Source: Tribonema minus | Taxonomy: Eukaryota > Sar > Xanthophyceae > Tribonematales > Tribonemataceae | Direction: 5' to 3' | Assembly: GCA_017506865.1 (NCBI GenBank) | Contig: JAFCMP010000090.1 | Location: forward strand, 1,054,001 to 1,118,000 | DNA: 64,000 nt | Shown: piece after piece, positions 19,644-28,068 of the stretch | Numbering within the stretch: the first letter of the stretch is position 1 | Layout of the letters: every line of letters starts with the position of its first letter | Notes under the pieces: model-generated | Database searches by the model: none | The model's input: only the letters and a program-made list of their open reading frames with translations | What the model was told of the DNA's origin: nothing | Program-made: the position numbers and the translations under genes

Positions 19644-19733
19644 AAAGTTCGATTTGTTAATACACTGTTCACTGCGGCTTGCTTCAATGTGGTCAGTGCG
19701 CCCTCATGTGCCCGTCTCTTGCTGACTCTGCTT

Positions 19734-20423
19734 CTATTTCCTGAGTATAGGCCTGGCACTTAGCAGCGTCTGCACACCAAACACAACTTTTGCTGGTGTC
19801 AGTGTGCCCAGAGTGCCTAGAGCCGCTAAAGTAGAAACAGCACTAACTACTTTGCTGTTTTTAACCCCGATGATGGTTGGCAATGTCTGAACCCCCTTGG
19901 CCATGTCGTCCTCCACATCTTGCATGTCAGCAAGGTTTGTAGTTGCTAGCATTTCGAAATACGGTGGCGCCCAGGCATGGTAATCTTGCAGCAATGAGTT
20001 ATCGTGCTGCGTGATTAGACAGGGTAATACACCAGCTGCGGCGATGAACGCTGTTGCTATCAGAAACGGCTTGACATAAGGAACATGTTTTTTGATATCT
20101 CTGTAGCCGTACACGCACAGCGCCAGGAAAGGCAGATATTCAGGTGCCCCTTCCACCACCAGCAGCCAGCTCGCCAGCAAGTAACTCAACGTAGTTGTGA
20201 AATGTATTTGGTCTGTATTAGCATTGACATACAGAGATAGCGCGTCATCAGCATCGCTGCCGAGGTGATCATGCAGTCTGTCAGTACCGTATACAGCATG
20301 TGCGACCAGGAATTGGAACAAGTACGTGATCCAACCAGCTTGCACGCCGTGAACAGTCGTGATGTAATACTCCAAGTAGCACAGCAGGAAGCCAACTTCA
20401 ATGCCAATAACCGGCAGAAACAT
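19734..20423 (-). CDS. UbiA-family membrane prenyltransferase-like protein, 229 aa
   Basis: Both aspartate-rich signatures of the UbiA superfamily can be read. The first is at residues about 43-60 (VYGTDRLHDHLGSDADD) and the second at about 163-183 (LADMQDVEDD followed by GVQTLP). They lie in loops between hydrophobic helices, of which there are at least five. UbiA enzymes bind a polyprenyl diphosphate through Mg2+ at these aspartates and attach it to an acceptor such as a quinone, haem or chlorophyll ring. The protein is shorter than the usual 280-300 residues, so one or two helices may be lost. The acceptor is unknown. Confidence 0.75.
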   Translation of the reverse strand: MFLPVIGIEVGFLLCYLEYYITTVHGVQAGWITYLFQFLVAHAVYGTDRLHDHLGSDADDALSLYVNANTDQIHFTTTLSYLLASWLLVVEGAPEYLPFLALCVYGYRDIKKHVPYVKPFLIATAFIAAAGVLPCLITQHDNSLLQDYHAWAPPYFEMLATTNLADMQDVEDDMAKGVQTLPTIIGVKNSKVVSAVSTLAALGTLGTLTPAKVVFGVQTLLSARPILRK

Positions 20424-20718
20424 TTAGACCAGTCCTGCACAGTATTGTCATGGTTATAACATATTTGTCAGCACTGAGGGGACGCACAATATCTGCAACA
20501 CATAAGTGTCCCTTACTCGATTTACCCTCTTTTCGATTTTGCCGTGCTGTATATTATTTGTGTTCGATACAGGGGACAATCTCCCAAAGTTCGATTTGAT
20601 TCAGGCTGTACTAATCGAGTGTAGATTCGATCGAATGTCTGAATCAAGATTCAAAACTTAAGTATTGTCAAGACAAATTCGTGCAGAGCAAAGCACCAGC
20701 TCACACACTCTACCAGCC
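20424..20718. other. AT-rich intergenic spacer
   Basis: No gene. Contains repeated TTCGATTT/GTTCGAT/ATTCGATCGAAT words between 20518 and 20655, the last a near palindrome, consistent with promoter elements for the divergent genes on both sides. Confidence 0.45.
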
Positions 20719-21288
20719 ATGCAGCTGATAAGTGCCTACACCATGCCTGGTGAGCTGCCGTACAGGGCCATCCATGTTCCGGCAGGACTCGACCTAGACC
20801 AGGTGTACGCTCTGCGCCAGGCTCTGAGGTTATGCCTGCACCAGCATGTTACCACCGTGGACGCCCTACAGGACTCAGATATGGCACTGAGCCTGCTTTT
20901 CAGACACAATGATGGCCACCATACCTCATACGACATGTGGTTTGACCGCTTTGGGCAGCATGCTTTGGTCGGCTGCTGGACGTGCACTTTTGATTTTGAG
21001 GGCATAGAACCAGTGAGGTTGCCATGGCCGGTTTTCGGGAGGCGTCGTGAGGGGTACGAAGCATGGTTTCCGTTCACCGTCATCTGGAACAGTCTTCATG
21101 AGTTCGAGCGGTGCGCTATGGGGCAGCTGTTGGGGGGAGGCACCCGAAGGGGGTGGGAGCTCCAGAACATTGCAATTGAGAGTGGCATGGACACAGCAGC
21201 TCACGCGTGGCGCGCGACGCCGGTCGTGTCTACGGTGCCGCAGCCGCGCATGGTGGGTGATGATGAAGCCGAGACGGATACTGATTGA
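20719..21288 (+). CDS. Hypothetical protein, 189 aa
   Basis: Starts at the ATG at 20719 after an in-frame but unsupported extension. I recognise no family. The protein is globular with several Trp/Phe-rich segments (residues 72-125) and an acidic tail (DDEAETDTD). There is no membrane segment or metal motif. The following 430 nt up to 21725 holds no gene I can support. Confidence 0.68.
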   Translation: MQLISAYTMPGELPYRAIHVPAGLDLDQVYALRQALRLCLHQHVTTVDALQDSDMALSLLFRHNDGHHTSYDMWFDRFGQHALVGCWTCTFDFEGIEPVRLPWPVFGRRREGYEAWFPFTVIWNSLHEFERCAMGQLLGGGTRRGWELQNIAIESGMDTAAHAWRATPVVSTVPQPRMVGDDEAETDTD

Positions 21289-21724
21289 ACTTCTAAATGT
21301 ATGCTGTATGTCACATCATTGACTCTTTCCGTCCTTGTTGCTCTGCATTGTTGCAATGTATCTGCCCTGGCGGCAAGCAGACCCCGGGAAGCCCGAAAGG
21401 GTACTATGCCTGCAAGTCCGAGATTTTACACCAATCCCGAGTTTTACCTTGCTTAGCTACCTGACTGCAGCTGGTCATCGCACGATGTTTCAACCTCCTG
21501 AGCTAGTTTCAGCACTCCAGCCCAGCTGCCATGCTGCTGTTCTAAGGGTCCGAAGTGTATCGGGGCTACGGCAGTGACGCCGCGGACATTTGTGTTGCTT
21601 CAAGTTGTGTTGCTGGCACCACACCAGTCGCTCACAATTTCATCAGAAGCCATCCACCTCAAGCATATTCCTGCCTACAATCCGGATGCGCCGTGTGTCA
21701 GGTCAAAGCAAGCAGCTCTGCGCC
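21289..21724. other. Intergenic, no supported gene
   Basis: Several overlapping short open frames exist (longest about 80 codons) but none has a start context, domain or consistent codon use. The stretch may be 5' untranslated sequence of the following coiled-coil gene. Confidence 0.4.
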
Positions 21725-22831
21725 ATGTCAACTCCAGTTACAGCAGACCCGAAGCGCTTGGATGCTGCCACCGGCCTTGTAGAACTTGGCGACAGTGTAC
21801 ATCCAGCTGAAGCGGTGCGGGCGCATATGCAGTCCCCGTGGTACGTAAACGCCTTCTCAAAAGCAGAGCAGCTAGTGCAGTACACTTGCGACACATCCGA
21901 GGCGCAGCAGCAGCAGCTCACGTGCTCGGCACCATCGCCGGATCTGCCCCAGCCCGCTCTAAGGCCAATACACTGCCCACAGCCGCAGTGCGCGCCTATC
22001 TCTACTGTAGACGTCCAGGAGGTGGAGGCATCCCTGATCCTAGAGGGGATGGCGAGAGTGCGGATTTCCAGTGAACTCAGTACACCCACAGGCCTCAGCA
22101 CCGACACCGAGACACAAGTCGCTCAGGAGGTAAAGAAACTGAGAGCAGAGGTCAGTAACCTACAGACTGACAAGGCGGCAACGGAGCTGCGGTACATGCA
22201 GCAGACAGAGGCCCTCATAGCGGAGAACAAACAGCTGCGGGAGGAGAGGGGAGTACTGGATGCCGTACTTCAGGAGGAAAGGAGGGTACGCGATATACAG
22301 TTGAAGGAGCTGGCCAGTAAGATTGTGGTGCAGGAGACACTGCAGAAGGAGTTGGCTGCTGTCCATGCAGGTATACACGACTTGCAAATGGAGAAAGAGG
22401 GCTTGTTGGAGCTCAATGCTCTCATTCAGGCACAGGCACGGGCACATGCTCAGGCTTATGCTGTGCACGCTCAACGAGTGCGCAGCGATGCGATGGCAAA
22501 CACAAGCCTGCTGCACAAGCAGGCTCTGTGGAACAAGGCACACCTGGAGGACCAGCTGCGCAGCGAGAGTCATATGACCAGAATGATGCAGGCAGACCGC
22601 GATGGCCTGAGGGGAGAGAGGGATACTCTGGAGGCAGCTCTTCAGAATGAGAGAGGCGCCCTAAACCAGCTGCAGCAGAAATACCAGGAGCTTACAACGG
22701 TGGCAGCGGCGCCCCGCATGGTGCCGGGTACGAGAGCTCCAGCGTTGCACAGGGTTATCGCGCCCAGCATGACAGTGCCAGATGTGGATGTGGCATGCGA
22801 GCATGTGCCTGTCAAGAGGAGGCTATGCTGA
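21725..22831 (+). CDS. Coiled-coil protein, about 368 aa
   Basis: Start taken at ATG 21725 (MSTPVTADP...). The frame is open further upstream (to 21590), so an earlier start or a 5' exon is possible. Residues about 130-310 form a long heptad-repeat coiled coil (VAQEVKKLRAEVSNLQ onward). The C-terminus is a short proline/valine-rich tail ending KRRLC. No enzymatic domain. It resembles in layout the coiled-coil gene at 25835-27034. A possible intron lies in the 3' untranslated region at 22853-23020. Confidence 0.72.
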   Translation: MSTPVTADPKRLDAATGLVELGDSVHPAEAVRAHMQSPWYVNAFSKAEQLVQYTCDTSEAQQQQLTCSAPSPDLPQPALRPIHCPQPQCAPISTVDVQEVEASLILEGMARVRISSELSTPTGLSTDTETQVAQEVKKLRAEVSNLQTDKAATELRYMQQTEALIAENKQLREERGVLDAVLQEERRVRDIQLKELASKIVVQETLQKELAAVHAGIHDLQMEKEGLLELNALIQAQARAHAQAYAVHAQRVRSDAMANTSLLHKQALWNKAHLEDQLRSESHMTRMMQADRDGLRGERDTLEAALQNERGALNQLQQKYQELTTVAAAPRMVPGTRAPALHRVIAPSMTVPDVDVACEHVPVKRRLC

Positions 22832-22852
22832 GGCACATCTACCTCCGCACAG

Positions 22853-23020
22853 GTAAAGTTCACTACTGTGCATGACTTGCTTCCATCTTCAATGTTGCTT
22901 TGTTGTCATGCATTGTAGTTCTGTATAGTGTTGCATACACAGCGTCATTCCCTACCATGTTGTATGACACCTTGGACTTGCAACAGCTGATTGGCATTAC
23001 ATCCCATGTTTTTGTTGCAG
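22853..23020 (+). other. Possible intron in 3' untranslated region
   Basis: An AG|GTAAAG donor and a TTTTTGTTGCAG acceptor bound 168 nt directly downstream of the coiled-coil gene stop. The same acceptor sequence (GTTGCAG) ends both introns of the gene at 59405. There is no reading-frame test because the stop codon precedes it. Confidence 0.3.
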
Positions 23021-23436
23021 GTATAGCACTGCACGGACTGCCACGGGCTCGGGGTTCTGAACAAGACAACATCAAGATGCAATCATGCACTGCTGCCTCG
23101 AGGCAACGGACACGAAGCAAGCATGCACGGGTGTGTGGCGTAGTGTGTAAAGTGCAGTGAACAGGATGTGACGACTTTCAATATACATACTGCCAGCATG
23201 GCACAACAATGCGTCATACTTGGCCACGTGCTGCTTGCCTGCCCATGTGCTTACTGCAGTGTTTCTAATTTGCGGCAGCGTTGCACCCTACTCTCAAGCT
23301 TGCACACACAGCACAAGTGTCATCATGCAACAGACACGAAAAACAAAGAGCCAGTGTCGATCAACGTGTACACAGGCACTAAATGCATTTTGAGTGAGAA
23401 TGTGCAAGCAGCGCGTCAAGCGACTTGATAGAACTG
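23021..23436. other. Intergenic, no supported gene
   Basis: Only short open frames with no recognisable features. I see nothing I can name here. Confidence 0.4.
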
Positions 23437-25212
23437 CTACCGCCACATGCCATTGTGCGCAAGCTCTACTCCGGCGAGATCATCAAGGTAAGCATAATCC
23501 CTTGATATCGCAACGGCTTTGAGAGCGGGATGGATCGGCTGGAGTCTGTGTGTGTACGCTCCCTGCTCTCCTGGCTCTGCCGGGTGAATGCGCAACTCAA
23601 CAAGGCTTGGAGGGAGCGCGCCGAGATCGTGATTGTAAGCAGCGTTCCATATGAGCAGGTGCTGCAAGGTGAGCGGTAGCGGCGCTAGGGAGTGATTGTA
23701 TTCCACACACTCAAGGTATTCCAGCCTGGGTGGCAGCAGGCCGAGCGCCTGATTGAAAGCGCTGCTGAGATGCAGCTTGCGCAGGGACTGTGGCAGAGGG
23801 CCGAGCGGCTGGTCGAAGATGGAGTCATCGTCTCCATCATAGAACACCAGTACCTCAAGTGTGTCTGGCAATACACCAAGATGCTGGTTGAACTGGCAGC
23901 CGAGGGTCAGCATCACCAGGTGAGCAGGGAGCGCACCAAGATCATGGTTGAACGCATGAAATTCCAGCAGGTCTAACACCTGCAGCCCCCTGGGGAGCTC
24001 ACCGAACGATTGGTCGAACTCCGCACCATCTTCTGAGCGGTCTGACGTGGTGATCTCTACCAGCGAAGCTGGGAGAGGTCCGAGAGGTTCGTTATATGCG
24101 GCGCTCATGTGTAACTTCTCAAGCGTGAAGGGAAGCTCACCGAGGGCCAGGTCACTACCGTTGCTCATGGATAGCGATGTGAGGTGAGGCGGTAATGGCC
24201 CTGGTGGTGGTTCCATGAACGTCCCGGACATATCTAGCTCCCGCAGAGTGTGAGGCAGAGGTGGCAGACATGTCATTGTGGAATCACTGCCTTCAAAGTC
24301 CTCTACTACAAGATGGACTAAACCTGGCGGAAGGCTGTCTGGGATTTCAAAGGCGTCGACTACAATCAGAGACAACTTTGTCACGCCATCAGTGGCAGCG
24401 TGATTCTGCAGGGCGGCGGCGGCAGACTTGCCTAGGAGCAGCAGCACATCAGGCGGCAGAGGAGTCGGCGGCAATTGGATGCCGGCCTCGCTGAGATCGA
24501 GCTCTTCTAGAGTGCCGGGCAGGCAAGGCAGGGTCGTGTCGCTGCTGCATGTGTCTTCGTAATCTTTGACAACGAGGTGCCGCAGGTGTGCAGGCATCCT
24601 CTCCGGTACATAGCTGTCTTCATTGAGCAGCAATGTCAGGCGAGCGATGGCATCCCACGACTTGCCTTCCCCATCGCCCTGTAATTCCGCCAGAGCGTTC
24701 ACCAGGTCCTGTGCTGCTACGCCATCCAGCTGCAGCTCCTCGACGAAGCAATGCAGAAATACTGCAAGCAGCATTGCCGCCGGCATTTCCTCCGTCACCG
24801 TGACGCTCACAGGTATAGGCTGAGACCTGGTGCACCTGTAATGCAGACATGTGAATTATCATCAGTCCGCCATCAAAAAGTTGTGTCAGCAATTGGTACA
24901 TGGCACTGAGTGCACCTCATAAAAACAATGTGCCAGCCTGACTTACAGTGGCCCTTACCTGCTCACTGCTCGAAACTCCTTAGGCAAAAAGCGCCCCGCG
25001 CAGAGCACTTTGATGATGGCGTCTGTGGTCAACGTTGGTGTATCGCCAGCGAGCCTGAACAAACACAGCGGGGGACGAGATGTATTTTAGTTTGCGTGAA
25101 AATAGGACGACACGACGGGAAGGAACAGAGACACCTGCTCCATCAAGCAGCATCAAGACACTTACTTTGCCAGCTCCGAAGCAGGTGGAACAGCGCCATC
25201 TGCGGCACGCAT
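23437..25212 (-). CDS. FNIP/leucine-rich-repeat protein, three exons, 513 aa
   Basis: Exons, in order of translation, are 25166-25212, 24959-25054 and 23437-24835. They sum to 1542 nt (514 codons), and the frame is continuous across both junctions. The last exon encodes about a dozen repeats of 20-24 residues with cores such as FNQPLGPLPxSLRKL and FNQALGLLPPRLEYL. These are FNIP-type leucine-rich repeats, known from amoebae and giant viruses, which form protein-binding solenoids. The ATG at 25210-25212 gives a 56-residue N-terminus not visible from the uninterrupted frame alone, which would otherwise begin with GTG. The N-terminal domain is helical and not recognised. Confidence 0.82.
24836..24958 (-). 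other. Spliceosomal-type intron 2 of FNIP gene
   Basis: 123 nt, donor AG|GTAAGG and acceptor GCATTACAG|G on the minus strand, in phase 2. The intron contains in-frame stops, so it must be removed for the upstream exons to be used. Confidence 0.75.
25055..25165 (-). other. Spliceosomal-type intron 1 of FNIP gene
   Basis: 111 nt, consensus donor A|GTAAGTG and acceptor TTTGTTCAG|G, in phase 2. It joins a 47-nt first exon to a 96-nt second exon. Confidence 0.75.
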
Positions 25213-25834
25213 CTTCTTGCTGCTGCTTCTAGTGTTGACCGGCATAATTGGAAATCACACCGCGGGCCTCAGAGGGTCTAGCACCGTGCGGCACTGATGT
25301 GAGGCGCTTGCCGCTGCAGGAATAGGTGACTAGTGGCGCTGCTGCAGACCGTAGGTGTATGTGGTGGCGTGCTGTGTTCTTTCTGCTGTATGTGACCTTT
25401 GTTCGCCACAATGCGGTTGTCCGTGTGCTGGAGACTTGGCTGTGTTGCGGGCACTGGACGGCTGTCTGACAAGTACTGGCCTAGCTGCAGCAGCAGAAGC
25501 TACGCCACGCGTTCTTGCAGCTTATCACTGTGCTGCTGCTGCGGCGGGCTGCGTGACCCTCAAAACTCAAACCTCGGAACTTCCAGCTCAAACCTCAAAA
25601 CCTCAAAACTTCAAATCTCAAAACCTCAAAAAGAGGCCGTTAGACCTGTCGCCTGCTGAACGGTATACCAAGGGCATAAAGCAGCACACGCAAGCGCTTC
25701 TGGAAGCAACAAGTGCTACTGCAAGCAATCGGTCCGTCACCTATCCACCGACTCTCGTTTGTGTCCTCCCATCGCCAACTGCGCCTACTGTTGCTCGGGC
25801 AACCTTTCCGCTTGCTACGGTCTTCACCGCTGGC
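25213..25834. other. Intergenic or 5' leader, with a CTCAAAA repeat
   Basis: The frame of the next gene is open back to 25355, but the predicted peptide is low-complexity and cysteine-rich. At 25558-25632 there is a run of imperfect ACCTCAAAA/ACTTCAAA units (about seven). I treat the stretch as divergent promoter and leader. Confidence 0.45.
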
Positions 25835-27034
25835 ATGGCCCATGCCGCCCGCATGGCTGGCAGCGATACCGGCGCCGCTCTCAAGCGCAAGTACGATAGC
25901 ATCAGCAAAAAGATCTCAGATCGGTACGCCAAGATAAAGCGGCTCTTTGCTGAAGGACACGGTGCAGAGGACAGCGCCATCACAGTTGTGCAAGAAGAGA
26001 TAGAGACCTTGGTTGCTGAACGAGATGCACTGGAGGTCAAGCACACCAAGAAGAAGGCACGAGTCAGTGCAGTTCAGAGGCAACGACCACCACTTCACCA
26101 CTACGAGGCACGGGGTACCACGGTGAGTAAGTGGACTGCAGATTGTCCGTACTTAGTGTTGCCACCGCTATCTTCCTTTTCTTACACATTTTCTGTTTTT
26201 TTACTGGATGTGCAGGCATCAGTGGGACCGCCAGCAGGCGAGCAGAATGCGCTGGGCAATGCGTTGCATGATGCAACGGGGGAGATTGCGCGCCTACATG
26301 CCGCTCTGCTCAGTGCCACAGCAGAGGTCATGCGCCTCCGTGCTGCAGAGCAGTCTCATGCAGATGACCTAGCCGTTGCTGAGGAGGACATTGCTGGCGC
26401 GCACAGACTGCTGGCAAGTGCAGAAGCTGCCAGGGATATGGCTGAGGAGCGGGCAGCAGAGGCGGAGATCAGGGCAGCTGCGGCCAGGACTATGGCCGAG
26501 GAGCGGGCAGCAGATGCGGAGATGAGAGCAGCTGCGGCCAGGACTATGGCCGAGGAGCGGGCAGCAGAGGCGGAGATGAGGGCAGCTGCGGCGGAGACAA
26601 GTGCAGAAGAGGCACAAATAAAGCTGATGCATGTGGAGGCCAACATTGAGGCAATGGCAGAGTTGCGGAGTAAGCATAAGGAAAAAGGTATGGCGTTTGC
26701 AAACAAGCATCTCAATACCCTCGTGAGGCGGGCAGAGGCAAAGGCAGAGGCTGAGGCTCAAGCAAGGCTCAAAATCGAGAAGGACTTGCAAAATGCATAT
26801 ACAGAAATCAAGCTGGCAAGAAGTGGTGGGCGCACTGCAGTGTTGTACAACAACGCAGCGACACAATGTGACACTGCTGCTGTGTATAAGGTGCCCGTGC
26901 AAGTCACCCCCCTCCACCGCCACGGCGGTGTCAATACATCGCCCGTGGGCTGGGACGAGAATGCGTACAGCTCTAGGCTCTCCAACTATTCGCAAGGGAC
27001 CCAGTTTTCGAGCAGCAAGTCTTGCTCTCGATGA
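25835..27034 (+). CDS. Coiled-coil protein with 18-residue repeats, two exons
   Basis: ATG at 25835 opens exon 1 (25835-26122); exon 2 is 26216-27034; the spliced product is 368 aa. The 93-nt intron is an exact multiple of three with no stop, so both spliced and unspliced transcripts could be read through. Removal deletes a hydrophobic, out-of-character segment in a charged protein, which favours splicing. Exon 1 is basic and helical. Exon 2 is a long coiled coil with three 18-residue units close to MAEERAAEAEMRAAAART. No enzymatic motif. It is probably structural or a scaffold. Compare the coiled-coil gene at 21725. Confidence 0.75.
   Translation: MAHAARMAGSDTGAALKRKYDSISKKISDRYAKIKRLFAEGHGAEDSAITVVQEEIETLVAERDALEVKHTKKKARVSAVQRQRPPLHHYEARGTTVSKWTADCPYLVLPPLSSFSYTFSVFLLDVQASVGPPAGEQNALGNALHDATGEIARLHAALLSATAEVMRLRAAEQSHADDLAVAEEDIAGAHRLLASAEAARDMAEERAAEAEIRAAAARTMAEERAADAEMRAAAARTMAEERAAEAEMRAAAAETSAEEAQIKLMHVEANIEAMAELRSKHKEKGMAFANKHLNTLVRRAEAKAEAEAQARLKIEKDLQNAYTEIKLARSGGRTAVLYNNAATQCDTAAVYKVPVQVTPLHRHGGVNTSPVGWDENAYSSRLSNYSQGTQFSSSKSCSR
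26123..26215 (+). other. Spliceosomal-type intron (93 nt, 3n)
   Basis: Donor ACG|GTGAGTAAG, a strong polypyrimidine tract (TTTTCTGTTTTTTTAC) and acceptor ATGTGCAG|G. The classic layout is the best example of a spliceosomal intron in the window. Confidence 0.75.
26438..26599 (+). repeat. 54-bp coding tandem repeat, three copies
   Basis: Three near-identical 54-bp units within the coiled-coil gene encode 18-residue helical repeats (MAEERAAEAE...). Very few nucleotide differences suggest recent expansion. Confidence 0.85.
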
Positions 27035-27052
27035 GGCACGCTGAATACACTT

Positions 27053-27856
27053 TTAATCTGCAGCACAGGGTTTCAGTACCAGCTTTCCTTCTGCGGCGTG
27101 CACCTCCTGTGTTTTCTTGTAGAGTATCTGCTCCAACACCCACCTCAGGCGACTTTCATATGTTGCATCGCAGTACACGAGCACCAACTCAGCAGGCGTT
27201 GCATCCAGCTCAGCAATCATGTTACTGATTGCTCCTGCATCTTCTAGTGCGCTCACCATGATGTAGTGCATGTTTGCATCCGTGTAGGCTGGAGGACGAT
27301 CAGCATTCATTGCTGTCACCATGTCTTCGTACACTATTGCGAGTGCAGGCGTCAACAGTTTCTTGGCTGCATACACACATGCAATGCGCACATTAAGCAG
27401 GCTGCCAGCTGTGTCACCCTTCCAAAAGAATTCTGTAGCAAACCTCTGCAGCCATGCACTTGCTTGCAGTGCGTACTGAGCATCTGATGTGTATCGGTTG
27501 ATGCTCATCATCCATTCATGAATGCTGAGAGGATTGAGAGAGCGCATGTTTAACAGCGACGGCCCGCTCTTTAGCATGGTCCACATGTTAGCTGAAGCAC
27601 TGGAGGGGTCTGCATGTTTTGAGTCAGCAGTTTCCATGAAAAGTTTCACTTTGGGGTACAGCAGCAGCACTTGTTGAAAAGTGCGATCAACGCAAGCACA
27701 GGCTTCGGAACAGCTTGCAGGCACCGCGCTGGCCTGGAAAAACCACACATCCGGCAAACCGTCGCACGAGTACTCTGCAAACTTGTCCACGCCCTCAATG
27801 CAGTCCAGGCTGATTATGTAGTCCTTGGCGTTGGTCACAGATGCACCAGCACCCAT
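27053..27856 (-). CDS. Hypothetical protein with N-myristoylation-like start, 267 aa
   Basis: The ATG at 27854-27856 gives MGAGASVTN, which fits the N-myristoylation consensus (glycine at 2, small residue at 6), so membrane anchoring through a lipid is possible; giant viruses use this on inner-membrane proteins. The rest is soluble and helical with scattered aromatic residues. I recognise no domain. It converges with the coiled-coil gene upstream with an 18-nt gap. Confidence 0.72.
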   Translation of the reverse strand: MGAGASVTNAKDYIISLDCIEGVDKFAEYSCDGLPDVWFFQASAVPASCSEACACVDRTFQQVLLLYPKVKLFMETADSKHADPSSASANMWTMLKSGPSLLNMRSLNPLSIHEWMMSINRYTSDAQYALQASAWLQRFATEFFWKGDTAGSLLNVRIACVYAAKKLLTPALAIVYEDMVTAMNADRPPAYTDANMHYIMVSALEDAGAISNMIAELDATPAELVLVYCDATYESRLRWVLEQILYKKTQEVHAAEGKLVLKPCAAD

Positions 27857-28068
27857 CCCCGGGCTTCTTTGATCAGACGGCCAACAATATTTTTACACAA
27901 CAGAACCCTTTAGAAAACGCTGCTGCTCTGACTGCAACTTTGTGTATACTAAGGACACAGCCGGTGTTCAGTGCAGCAAGGGGAAGATGTAACACGCCAG
28001 CCCGAGTGCGGTTCTTGTGGCACACTACATGTGCTTTTTATATTTGCTGAGTATCAGTGTGTGTGTAC

